Assembly (NCBI GenBank): GCA_003999685.1 | Contig: CP021230.1 | Location: forward strand, 310,001-374,000 | Origin: Taiwanofungus camphoratus | Taxonomy: Eukaryota; Basidiomycota; Agaricomycetes; Polyporales; Taiwanofungaceae | DNA: 64,000 bases | Reading direction: 5' to 3' | In this document: one piece after another, positions 23,879 through 34,407 of the stretch | Layout: each line of letters opens with the position of its first letter | Position numbering within the stretch: the first letter of the stretch is position 1 | Notes under the pieces: model-generated | Database searches by the model: none | Seen by the model: the letters and a program-made list of their open reading frames with translations, nothing else | Told to the model about the DNA's origin: nothing | Position numbers and translations under genes: made by a program

Positions 23879-25056
23879 TCAAACCCTTTTGTATTATTTC
23901 TGCAATGGAATATCTTTGGCAGATGCTTTCGCTTCCAGGTTCGATGCGGCTCCAGAATTCTCTGACTAAGTCTACATCGGAGTTTCGACATTTTTTCCCA
24001 CTGACAATACTATCATTTGACCAGTGTTTGAAGATTTCCGTCATTCGATTTTTAGCTCCACAACGACTGAATGGATTGCTCTCGGAGCAGTGTCATTTTG
24101 TGGTTATGGATCCTGGCTACATGGCCATATACTTACATTTTTAGTTATTTTCATAGTGAGGTGCCCAAGGACGTTCCGGTGGAGGGGACTAGTGTTTGAC
24201 GATTTTTCCGAGGAATGTCACGAAGAGTCACCATACCAGGACAGTGCCGCAATGAAGCTCCGACGTGGCTTTTGGGCATCCGCCTGCAGCATTGCAATGA
24301 AGTGCGTCTGCTGGCGGAGTTCAAATCCAGATTGAGGAAGTGTCACTCTTCCTCATGGATTGTAACGCACAGCGACACATTTGCTGCTGTACACTCATTG
24401 CTCCCACGATAAGCTTCGGAAAAATTGGGAGAGTGCATGTTATGGTGTGCTTGAGTTAGACACAAGTGCAGGCACTAAGCGGCCATGGTTTGGGATGAGG
24501 CGAGAGGGTAGAAGAACAGCGATCGGCCTAATTAATAGATTTTCTGACACTCATATTGAACTTGTTCTCTACACACTCCCTCTCTTTAAAATCGGAGAAC
24601 ACAGTTGTGTTGCATGATTTTCTAGACTATTTTAGACACCATCTGATCTTGAGAATATCCCAAGGAGAGTTTGCGATAAGCCATTCTCAAACACTGGGTC
24701 CTTCTCAAAGTGGTGTCACACGATAGTAACGGATCACATCACTGATTGTGCCACTAATGGCAAATACGGTTCGAAATGGCCACATCATGTCACCAATAGC
24801 CTGACTTACCCGACTTATAAGCTTTTGTAGGAACTCGGTCTCTGACCACGAGGCCCGCTCGAGGCTACCCTTAAAGCACGTACATCGCACATGCAGATGT
24901 TATCACGTACTAAGCCTGAAGCGAGTCAGAGTACAAGAACGGACTGATGTATCTGTTCGATACAGTCGTCCTTGGCCTCTTCGTCTTCCCCTCTTACTAT
25001 TTTACACATCGTCTATCTGTGTCTCTTCATTGGATTATCCTTCTGGACCACATACA
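23879..25056. other. Intergenic, no gene seen
   Basis: Open frames are short and contradictory. A small hairpin (GAGGAAG...CTTCCTC near 24335-24353) is the only local structure noted. It presumably contains the 3' UTR of HRD3 and the promoter of the next gene. Confidence 0.4.
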
Positions 25057-26254
25057 ATGCCGGTTAACGGTCAGATGACGGCGCCACGTACCAATGCTAG
25101 TACGATGACTGCGGCCACCCCTCCGCTTCCAGACACAGCAGGTATAAGAGAACTCCTTGCAATGATGAAAGCAAGTCTTGCAACAATGTGAGTGCCAATT
25201 GCAACACAGTCAAACCTTCCGCATTCAAACAGGAGCCACACATTTGTGAATGGCTGCTAAACCGTGATGTTAGAGGACAGACGTTCCAGACATTGAATGA
25301 ACAATCGGCAAAAGTGTCCACAGTTGGCCCAACGATGGTAAGCTTAAGCGCGACTTGTACGATCGTTTGTTAAAGCGGGTGCCATGAACGTGCCTTGCAT
25401 CTCACCATGTGTGATGTACCAGCAAGACGTATCAGTACAAATACAGGGATTGCGACAGCAGATTCGTGCACAAGAGAAGAAACAGGATTTAAGGGTCAAG
25501 GAAGTGAAACATATGATTAAGGGTGATCTCAAGAAACAGGTTGCGGAGGAAATGCGGTATGTTGAATACGACCGACGAGCAGATCATGCCAGCGTCTAAT
25601 GGTCATTAATCTGTGCCCACATCTAGAGCGCAGATCCAAGAACAGATTAAGCGAGAGATCGCCCTACAAGTGAGAGAGCAAGTGGACATTCAGATGTCAG
25701 AGCACCTTCCGGTGCCGTTGAAAAAACAGGCAGAAGAGAGCAAAGAACAACTCGTAGAAGTCAAACATGCTCTTCTGAACTCGTAAGTGATCCGCTAAGA
25801 CCAGCCTTAAACATAGTTGATTCTGAATAGCTGACGGTGGCGAAGAGAAGCAAGAAGGGTCAATTCGGTCCTGCGTACAAGTAACCTCGATGATCATCTG
25901 GCCGTCATCCTGAGACCAGATGGTACAAAGAGTGACTTCTATCCGGTGAACCTGAGATCCTTATTTTCCTATGACTGTAAGTGTACTTTGGGCGAATATA
26001 TGAAGGCAGTGGGGTTGACCTGCAGTATCAGACGACATGCTCAGAGCGCTTCTCGAAGACCATGGACTTCTTGAACATGAAGTGCGCGAGAAAAACCTGA
26101 ATAGGTTCATGTCACACATCGGTTAGTCAATTGCTTTCAAGAGGAGTCTTGCAACTGAGCTTCCCATGATATAGGCGTCCAGTTTCAGCTGGTCCCTGTG
26201 CCCTTGCCGGTAGACGCTAAAGAGAGTGTTACAGTGACAACGCCCATAGAATGA
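25057..26254 (+). CDS. Conserved fungal coiled-coil protein, function unknown
   Basis: Seven small exons (25057-25187, 25274-25337, 25423-25556, 25627-25782, 25846-25976, 26026-26121, 26175-26254) join in phase to 263 residues. The acceptor of exon 3 is the least certain (25423 or just downstream). The N terminus is Thr/Ala-rich. Residues about 70-165 form a charged coiled coil with heptad spacing: GLRQQIRAQEKKQDLRVKEV, then IQEQIKREIALQVREQVDIQ and KKQAEESKEQLVEVKH. The C-terminal part, DDHLAVILRPDGTKSDFYP then FMSHIGVQFQLVPVP, looks ordered and is the likely conserved module. I cannot name a function. The short exons and low codon ambiguity make it a good real gene rather than a chance ORF. 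Confidence 0.75.
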
Positions 26255-26454
26255 TTACGGACTGTGAAATGGGTAGTCGGATTTCCTTACAATCAAACCA
26301 CGTTGCATCTGGTAGAGTCTGTGATCCTGTACCATAAGAGGTCTCGTATGATACACAGCAATCGGAATTTGAACATCGTCAAATGGCAGGCAGGCTGAAG
26401 TCCAAGCAGCATACAACCGGGCCCCAGTCTGACAGCTTATCACTCAGTAACTTC

Positions 26455-28707
26455 CTACTCTATGCAGAAAGAACAAGACGTACCCGGCTCGTCAGGCTCG
26501 AAATCAGGATGTCGAGCAATCCAGTCATCAGAATCAGCCTCAGAGATCTCCTCAACAGAATTGTAGCCATCACCCTCATACTCCAGATCATCATCGTCAA
26601 TGACTTCATCCATGTCATCGTCTGTGTGATAGTTGATATCCACGCCTGCAGAAGTCCCGTAAACCTCGTCCCCAGCAACTTCACCCATATCATTGTCCAT
26701 CTGAGTAACAATATCCACGTCCGCGCAAGCTCCGTGGGTCTCATCGCCAGAGGGAACCGCGTCCTCATTGACATCCAACCCATTCTCCCAAATTCCCGAA
26801 GTGTGATGGGCAGGTTCAACAGCATAATCGTCACCTGGATTAACACTCTCGACATCTTCAAACCCTGTTGGGGGACCGCCCTCCGCACTGTCGATGTCAG
26901 ACTCAGGCTCGTAAAAGAGGGTTTGTCCCTTCCTCGGACCTGGTACGCATCGGGAATCGAACGTTAGGAAGAGTTTCGTCGCCGTCATTTGCAAGCAGGT
27001 GACTTCGCTCAAGGGGTGCCTTCCCATGATAGTAAACCACGGGATGTAGCTCGTAGCAAGAAAGGGATAAGGACCATCTGCAGGGACAAATGAACGCTCC
27101 CGAATTAGACCAAGACTTGTGTGTTCGTCATGGCAAAGCAACCCCGGATCAAGAAGGCCGTGATGTGTCGCATCCAGTGTGAAGATGAAGACACCGGATG
27201 TCTGTTGCAAAGCTAGTTATAATCCCAGCACGCTCAGAGTCTATGAAACTTTCTCACCGTAACTACCCCGACGCGGCCATGCTCGAACGCAAGGTAAACT
27301 GATCGCTGGGTGGCATTGTTGGCTCCCACAAGCTCCGGCACGGTGATATTGACCTCGAGGGCTGCATCGGTAATGGGGACTTGATGTCTACCGACGCGCT
27401 CAAAGTCACGAACAAGCAAAAGCTTGTCGTCACCTAGGAGGGCGACGAAATCCGTGCCGGATCTAGAGACATGGACTGTAAAGCAAGAATTTGATACAAT
27501 GTACGTCTAACAAACAGGAAACACCTTACCCACCACATGGCGCGTACTAATGTCGACATAATGAACGGAGCCAAGCATGGTACCTCCACAAGGTGCCCGA
27601 GGTGGAGGTACCACGCTTGGCTCCGTTCATTATGTCGACATTAGTACGCGCCATGTGTTCCTTTGCGGACAGAATGAGTTGCGGGTATTCGATCGTGCAG
27701 ACGGTGCATTGGTGTTGCGCATTCCTCCGTCCCAGGATCTCCTTGCTAAGACTCGGGTCATTCTTGATCTCGCCAGTGCGAGGACCGAGACGATGTTCGG
27801 TGCCGTTGGGGCGTTCGCGCCGGTCGTGACGTCCCATAGATATGTGGTGTCGTATCCCACCACTGCAAGCGTGGGGTACACGAAGCGGAATGCCTTGCTT
27901 TGTTCTGGCATTTCCAGCAGAGACCATGGCTTGAAGTGGCCGCGCTCGGTGGTACCACTGAAAAGCCTCTCTGCCTGAGCATGGGCCTCAACCTGAGCGT
28001 CATCGGGTCGCGAGATGGATGGCATACGCGAAGCATCATAATTCGAGGCGAGGCACCAAACCTCCTTAAATTGTGCCCAGCGATCGAAAATGAGGAAACC
28101 ATTTTCGTACTCGCAATGAGCGTAGGGCCGGACGTATAGCTGAATACATGTAAAGAGCTAATAAGGTTGCTTCAACTCAAAAGTCAAGCAAACTTACCGG
28201 AGACAATTCCCAAAGGAGCTCATCAGTCTTCATGTCAGTGACGCGAAGCCCGCCTTGCTGGTGAGTAGTTATAACAAGTCCAGCAGCTTCATCAACTTTG
28301 ATTCGATGCACGTCATGGAAGCCACTACAGTAGATCCTGGTGGATGTCGAGCCCTGACCTACCCAATTTCTGTCCATCTGAAAGCGTCTTTGACCTGCCG
28401 AAGAGACACGTTGTCGTAAGCCTTAATTTCTGTTGATAATCCGAGGAAATTCACAGTAAGCTCGCCAGTCATCCACGTTATCCATGGGAAGGCCAACAAT
28501 AGCTGCCTTAGCATCTGATAGAAGGGTGTCGATGGATGCAACATAGTTGTGTAGAAGGGCGGCCTGGTGGTAGATGCTGGAATCGTTAGCGGTGACGAAC
28601 TTTCGCCAATAGCTTGATACTAGACGCAATGAGTATATGGACTGAAACGGCAGATACTGCAAGATCTGCAGAATGAGTTCGGTCGGTAGGGTTTCTAGCC
28701 CAGACAT
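26455..28707 (-). CDS. F-box protein gene with a broken, partly inverted central exon
   Basis: Adaptor-type protein: the N terminus LETLPTELILQILQYLPFQS is an F-box that would bind Skp1. Clear exons are 28707-28455, 28394-28198 and from 28139 on, reading beta-propeller-like strands (AAGLVITTHQQGGLRVTDMK, FVYPTLAVVGYDTTYLWDV). The C-terminal side reads 27475-27258 (SGTDFVALLGDDKLLLV) and 27201 to the stop at 26455 (SGVFIFTLDATHHG, then a long acidic tail). Between about 27810 and 27600 the coding sense switches to the plus strand: RHVFLCGQNELRVFDRADGA reads forward, although it belongs to the same propeller. A 56-bp fold-back lies at the junction. As it stands the gene cannot give a continuous product on the minus strand, so it is either a pseudogene or an assembly artefact. 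Family: F-box plus WD-like proteins common in agaricomycetes. Confidence 0.65.
27534..27657. repeat. 56-bp fold-back inverted repeat
   Basis: Arms 27534-27589 and 27602-27657 are reverse complements at 55 of 56 positions, separated by a 12-nt loop. Both arms spell LGSVHYVDISTRHV, one on each strand. This is the breakpoint of the inverted segment inside the F-box gene and is far beyond any chance hairpin. Confidence 0.92.
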
Positions 28708-28893
28708 GTCGAGTGAGAGTGGGTGAAGAGTAAATCAGAGTGCTTTGGGAACAAACTTGGAACGTTTTAGCCGGTAGGCAAGCAACAGACCATGCCTCAG
28801 GGCAAGAAATACATGCAGATGTCCAGATGTCAGTGGGGTTAAATTGTCAGACTTGAAGCGAGTGCGCAGAAAATTCTGTCTTTTCTTCAAAGC
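28708..28893. other. Spacer upstream of F-box gene
   Basis: Promoter side of the minus-strand F-box gene. No motif recognised. Confidence 0.3.
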
Positions 28894-29223
28894 CTATAAA
28901 GCGAAAGCACAATAAGGAAATGCAGTACTCCCAATAGCTGGCCGGGAAGTGGGTTTGACAGACGGAATAGTAAAAGGGAACAGCCTGCCTCCATGCGAAT
29001 TGGAAGATTTGGATAGGCGCTCATCGAGTACATCTTCGGAAGTACAACCACCAACTTCAAAGTCTCTCTCACACTGAAGATGATGAAATATCGATAATAG
29101 ACACAATACGCTACGGATCATGAACGCTAGTGCAGATTTTTGACTCTCTGACAGTTGTCCAACGCATCGTCGATTCTTGGTCCTGACTCTTCTAGGTGTG
29201 TCTTGCTGTGTGTTGTCTGCCAT
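28894..29223 (-). CDS. Possible small hypothetical protein
   Basis: A 109-residue frame beginning MADNTQQDTPRRVRTKNRR. The polar N-terminal third looks protein-like; the rest has no recognisable domain. A GTAGCG donor inside the frame could mean an intron between the N-terminal part and the EVGGCTSEDVLDERLSKSSN stretch. It lies between two minus-strand genes with room for its own promoter. It could equally be a chance frame or a 5' exon of something else. Confidence 0.25.
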   Translation of the reverse strand: MADNTQQDTPRRVRTKNRRCVGQLSESQKSALAFMIRSVLCLLSIFHHLQCERDFEVGGCTSEDVLDERLSKSSNSHGGRLFPFTIPSVKPTSRPAIGSTAFPYCAFAL

Positions 29224-29349
29224 CCAGGTATTATGGTTGCGATGCTCACGTAGTCTTCATCCTGACCCTTGGCAACAATGATAATCCTTAGCCTGACTTG
29301 AGTTCATCAAACCATCGGGCGGGACTCGACAGATCGTAGTATTGCGGTA

Positions 29350-30805
29350 CTATTTCCGCCTTCCAATACGCGAAGAAGTCCTTGTACGTTTACGAGGCGA
29401 CTCTGCAACTACCTCGTCATCGACTTCTGCGCCAGCGCGGCGCTTGCGATTCAGGATTGAATCCATTTTGGACGGGTCGTCGATTACGAAAGTTTTCCAT
29501 TCCATCCTATTTCGATATTTCGCAGATCAAAGGATGAAGATCAGCGATGGCTCTTAGCGAAGCATGGGCTAGAAACACACCCTATGTCCTCCTCCTGATC
29601 ACTGCTTTCCTCGAATGATCCGTTCGCCGACTCTTGTTCTTGTGACGATGGTCGTGTCCACTGACGTGAACCGTCCCATAGCGTCGAATCGTCTTTCAAC
29701 TTCTGCAAGTAGTGCCTCTCCAATACTTTCCGCATGCACTGCCCTTCCTCCACGTCGTTTTCCAATTGATCGACAACGCTTTGGTTGTGGCTCACCGCCA
29801 TGTCGAGCTCGTTAACCCGGTGCCTCAAGTTGATATCCTCGTTGACCATGTGTGCCAATTCGCGGAGAGTCGCACGCATGCCTTTCTCGGTGGCACCTTT
29901 GATTGTGGTTTTGTCATCACTCTTTGCCTTTGCGGTTGCGGAGCGGTCGACCCCATGCGGCTGATCTGGAGCGGCCGGGTTTGGTGACGGTTCTTGCTCT
30001 CTCTGAGGTCCGTTCTGGATCGGAACGGCTTGTGGCTTTTCCTCGCTGGGTCGTATCTGCACATTGCTGCCCTCTGACCGTGGCGCTACTGACCGCACGG
30101 TAAGAAGTGATATTCAAGAAGAAACATTCGAACGTGACGCATACTCGTAGGCTCTGCCCTGGATACTGATTGTGAAGCAGCTAATACGTCCGAGTTACTC
30201 TCAAGGATATCCCCTGATTCAACAAGTTGTGCTTACCTTGGATTCCATTCGCTTCTCTTATCTCCCGCCGCTCCGGCTGAGGTTCTGCGAACATGGAATC
30301 AGTGACGGATTTCACAGATCTCTAGTGTTTATTCACCCTGTTCGTCGCTCCTCTGTTCATGTGGAGGTTCGGAAAGGCGCACTGCTACAGTTGCTCAAAA
30401 GTCTAATGCGTTGAAGCCTACAGGAAAGGAAAGGCCACATACCATTCCAAATGCTCTCCGCCACTGGCTCTTTCTTGACCTTCTGGCCGATTACCGCGGC
30501 TTCTGCTAGTCTTCCTGATTTTCTTCTAAATGTCTGCTCCTCGAGGCTGTCGGATGGAGGTCAGCAGTAAGTGCTTGCCCTTGTCGAGCAAGGAGAATGT
30601 GTGTACCTTGGAACGCCATTGGGGTATTTCTCGAGCAGTATGTGAATGATGTCTTGGGACTTGGCGTTCGCTTTGAGTTTATCCCGCTGTTCACAGAACA
30701 GGAGTGAACATGGAGGAATGGCTCAGAGCCCATGGGACGTACGCGCGCTAGTCTCTGGAGATGTGCACGGGGTAGTGCACGAAGTGCTGCAATGTCCATG
30801 CTCAT
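29350..30805 (-). CDS. SAP-like N-terminal nuclear-type protein, paralogue A
   Basis: Six exons (30805-30743, 30686-30607, 30546-30443, 30284-30237, 30088-29581, 29506-29350) join in phase to 319 residues. The N terminus, IAALRALPRAHLQRLAR then KANAKSQDIIHILLEKYPN, is a SAP-like helix-turn-helix of the kind that binds DNA or RNA. A central coiled coil follows (LRHRVNELDMAVSHNQSV, DQLENDVEEGQCMRKVLERH), then a basic tail with KRRAGAEVDDEVV and SPRKRTRTSSRIGRRK that would serve as a nuclear signal. The same architecture is seen in the plus-strand gene at 31764, so the two are diverged paralogues in head-to-head orientation. Inferred: nucleic-acid-associated; no specific function known to me. 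Confidence 0.8.
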
Positions 30806-31215
30806 TGTGGCGATGATGATCAGTGCTCGTTTCGTTGCTAACGGACGGTCAGGTCGCTCTTAGTGTTGACTGAGGGAAGTGTTGGATGATGGGGGGAAAT
30901 ATGAACGTTGTTGGCCTGAGTGGCTCGCAGTGGCCACTCTTTCATTCAGGTTGGACAAGGTGCACGAGACCGAATACAACAATTGACCAAGTCGGGTCGT
31001 GAATCAGCGCTTTCATAAGCCGGTCAAAGCGTCAGCGACCGATTTTCCTGGATGCATTTCTTATCTTATAATATAGGGATATGCAGAGGCGCTCTCTTTG
31101 CTATCGAGACTTCAGGCCTCAGGTAGCAGCTGTCAAGAACGTCGAGCGTAGATTTTGAGGCTGAGCAAGGCTTTCTTCAAACGATAATTATTTAGACTAA
31201 AAATTAGTCTTCCAT
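30806..31215. promoter_or_regulatory. Left part of divergent promoter, paralogue A side
   Basis: No open frame fits here. It should carry the promoter of paralogue A. The CTTATAATATAGG stretch near 31063-31075 is AT-rich, but no strand-specific core element stands out. Confidence 0.35.
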
Positions 31216-31324
31216 GGCAAGATGGCCGAGCGGTCCAAGGCGTGTGACTCAAGCGAAAAGCTTGCCTCTCTCAGGGGTTTCTCATCTGGGTATCCAGGCG
31301 TGGGTTCAAATCCCACTCTTGTCA
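31216..31324 (+). tRNA. tRNA-Leu (CAA) with intron
   Basis: A 7-bp acceptor stem GGCAAGA/TCTTGTC (one G-T pair), the D-arm GGCCGAGCGGTCCAAGGC, a long type-II variable arm CTGGGTATCCAG and the T-arm GTGGG-TTCAAAT-CCCAC are all visible. The anticodon CAA lies at 31250-31252 in the loop CTCAAG, as expected for tRNA-Leu. The sequence between the anticodon and the 3' stem half is about 24 nt too long for a mature loop, which indicates an intron after position 37, as in yeast tRNA-Leu(CAA). The anticodon stem has one T-T mismatch in my pairing. A T5 run directly follows. Confidence 0.88.
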
Positions 31325-31325
31325 G

Positions 31326-31330
31326 TTTTT
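31326..31330 (+). terminator. RNA polymerase III terminator
   Basis: A run of five T residues begins two bases after the tRNA 3' end, the normal pol III stop signal. Confidence 0.75.
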
Positions 31331-31763
31331 GGCAGACTGTAGCTTCATTTCCTGTAAATACAATTCCTGTTTGAACACGAGGCATCATTTTATCCGCAGG
31401 CTGTGCCACACCCATCAGTAAGTTTGGACCAAGAAAGGAAGTCGTGGTTGCGAGCTAGTCTTGACATACTTGTCGCGGTGGCCACAGCATTAGGGTGAAA
31501 TCCCTACTGAGCTCCTGCACATACAACATTCACGGCATTGTGAAGTATTGTGTCGAGGTGAAGTGGCCTGTCGTTGTGACGAAAAGCTTGCCAGCCGTGG
31601 GCCTCATTTTATTATAAGGATAGTGATTGGTGCTTTGGCCTTGAATAATTGCCATTGTCCTCGCTGGGTTGGGCCACAGCCACACGGGATAAGCGAACGC
31701 TGCTTAAGTAGACGAGACAACTCAAACACTTCTATTTCCTCCTTTGTATCCCCATCCACAACT
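31331..31763. promoter_or_regulatory. Promoter of paralogue B
   Basis: It lies between the tRNA and the start of paralogue B. A pyrimidine-rich stretch (CTTCTATTTCCTCCTTTGT, from about 31729) precedes the ATG, as is common before fungal transcription starts. Nothing else recognised. Confidence 0.4.
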
Positions 31764-33498
31764 ATGGACGCAGCTGAGCTTCGATCCCTCCCCCGCCCTG
31801 AAATACAGAGGTTGGCCAGGGTAAGTAAATCGACATGTATTTCGAGAGCGCCTTTAAGCTCCCTCCTCCATAGATTAATAACATCAAGGCCAACCTCAAG
31901 AGCCAAACTATCATCACCTTGCTTCTAGAGCGGCATCCTGATGGCGTGCCGTATGTGATCTCTGACGGGGGCAGTGAACCCACCTTATTTGACCTCTGCA
32001 CGTCTTTAGTGGCACGCCTCATGAAAGCACGCCACCCCGCTACCGGAGAAGTAACAATCCCAGTCCTTCAATACCCCCAGACGGCCCTTCCGTTACTCTC
32101 AAGACACCGAAGATGCCGTATGAAAAGTTTGGCGACTCTTCGCCACTGAACAGCATACAACGCAATGTTGCAATACCGCAAGTTCCCTTGTCGTCCGCTT
32201 CGCAGTATGTGCCAGCTTCTCCAGGTCGCCACCCTAGCAATAGTCTCTGTGAGTTTATTCTTTCCAACTTTTACACGGTTTGCTTATGGATCGGTCCTCA
32301 GCTCCCAATCCGGGCACCGCTGTGGAAGAAGTACAAAGTAACCAGTCTGCCAATGCAGAGCGCTCTGCTCCGCAAGGTGATGCTCCTCCAGACGTAGCCC
32401 ATGCTGCTGAGGCATCCCACGCCAATCTCGCAGAGGTGGAGAACAGGAACGCTCACTCCACCACATCTTCCTGTCTTAGCTACCGCTCGACTCCAGAGGT
32501 CATCCCGGTACCTGCTCCTGAGGACCGACTTGATTGGACAGTCAGAGTCATCCGTCAGGTGTCTGCTGACCACCACGCACGTTATCGGGATGCGCGTATA
32601 CTTCGAGAACGGGCCGCGAACCAAGCCAAGGAGGCAAAGATATTGCGCCAACGAATTGCGCAAGAGAAGGCTATGCGGATTCGGATGCAGAAATATTTCA
32701 CGTTCTGGCAACCGACTACTCCAGAATGGACGGACCCAGACTTATACGGGTGGCCGGTTAAGAAAATGAAGACTGCAAGCGGCAAATTGGTGGAAGTCGA
32801 CTCAGACGAGGACTGTGAAGACGAAGAAGTTGTAGATCAGCTGTACGTATCTCTATTCGGATGTACTCACAGACGTTCACAATTTGCTTACCTTTCTATG
32901 TTATAGCCCGACCAACACTGTGCCAACACAGCGAATAGAAAGAAAGAAACGAAAGGCCCCTCTGCGAGAAGAGGAGTAAGTCGATTTGCACTATCGGCCT
33001 TATACTACCTCTGAGTTTCTCTTGCACAGCTATCCGTCTGGTTTGGTACGCTGGGTCAAAGCTGATGCCCGTGCGGCTCCTGCGGCTGGGGCTGCTCCTG
33101 CAACTGCCGCTGAGCCGCTGAACAGCAATGGCAAGCGATATCACCCGACTTCCAAAGCGCAAGACGAAGAAACCAAGAATAAGCGGTCGCGCACTGAGAG
33201 AACAGTGATCAATGGTGCCAATAGCAAGGAGATCGAAGGAATGGACAGGATGAGTCCTGTCGCTGAAGACGACGAAGAGGAGGAATCTAATGTGATCGCC
33301 ATACTTAGCGGATTCCTTCAGGGCGCTTCCAAGGCTAGGCAAGAGCAAGCCCAACACCCAGAGGGGAACACTGGAAATCATCCTGGACCTGTTGATGAGC
33401 TTGCCCAAGCACCCCGTGCTCGCCTGCGCTCTCGCCGACAATCGAAGCTTCGCGAGAGTGCTCGACAGAAACCCAGACGCAACAGAAGCCGTGGCTGA
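31764..33498 (+). CDS. SAP-like N-terminal nuclear-type protein, paralogue B
   Basis: Six exons (31764-31820, 31874-31950, 32010-32248, 32302-32842, 32907-32975, 33030-33498) join in phase to 483 residues. The start MDAAELRSLPRPEIQRLAR then IKANLKSQTIITLLLERHPD is clearly homologous to paralogue A, with the same intron position after RLAR. A middle coiled coil (RDARILRERAANQAKEAKIL) is followed by WTDPDLYGWPVKKMKTASGK. The long Ala/Pro-, Lys- and Glu-rich tail ends in RRNRSRG. It is 164 residues longer than A, mainly in the linker and tail. Inferred: nuclear, nucleic-acid-associated. It is the better-kept copy in terms of conserved blocks, but which is ancestral cannot be told. Confidence 0.82.
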
Positions 33499-34407
33499 AG
33501 AGAAGTTGATGGGCCGTAGATGTATTGTACATAGCAACATACCCTCTCCACTTTTGAAGGTTTAATTGATTGGTCATAAGCTACCCTTTGCAAGTGGTCA
33601 TTTTTAATACAGCTTCTTGGGATACGTCATGAGATTGAAGTATTTGAAGATGCGCTGTCCTGCGCCTTGAGCCCTGATGCCACTCAGGAGACTGTTGTTT
33701 GCTTGCGGATTTCTTGAAGTTATGCAGGATGTACTCTTCTAACTTGTGTCAATGCACTGAAGTTTTTGATGTTGAATACAGTCCACCTGCGTCAAACCTA
33801 GGCAGTGTTATGCACTGTGTACTTGTCGCTGAGTGCTGCATCACCGCGTGCTGTCCTTACTTCATACAACTTGTCATCTGATGACACTCGCGAGCGTGAG
33901 TGCGATTCCTCATATTGTAGGCATACGCGTTCATACCTTCAACTACAGATCCGTAAAGTTATGTCGGCAATACACATTGCAGTCTGTCCGCACGCAATTT
34001 TGACTGATAGATCCTCAACCTGGGAGTCATCTGGGGGTCGTGCCACGCTAATAGCGATGGGACATATGTAGCTGAGCTTTCCGGTTTCATCTTGACTGGA
34101 ACCAAACAGAAAGTCGAGTGTAGAAGATCCTGACCGTGCAGTGACACCATTCTCGTCGCTGGTAGTTGTATACCCTGCAACGAGATACTTGGATCCAGTT
34201 TGTCAAATTGCTTGATAGTAACACGGTATCTTGGCATGTATTCGATAACCTCCATATAAGGAATGTGTAGGTGTATCTGGATAGTTACGTAACTGCTCAG
34301 CAAATCCCCACAATTTTCCCCGCTGAAACTCATTCCTAGCGCCCGATGGGAAGACCTCATCAAGCTGAGATTGATCTCGGTCATGGATACGTCCATTTAC
34401 TTCCTTC
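33499..34407. other. Intergenic, no convincing gene
   Basis: A 145-residue minus-strand frame (34396-33959) is open but has no motif and overlaps another frame. I did not call it. The rest should be the 3' UTR of paralogue B and the promoter of the AAA gene. Confidence 0.4.

Noticed and set aside
27577-27978. Plus-strand gene inside the F-box locus
   Set aside because: The plus-strand frame starts with genuine propeller-like text, but its second half is the antisense of clear minus-strand F-box coding sequence. It is an inverted segment, not a separate gene.
33959-34396. 145-residue minus-strand frame
   Set aside because: The protein text has no recognisable domain and a second frame overlaps it. 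It is possible as a gene remnant but too weak to call.
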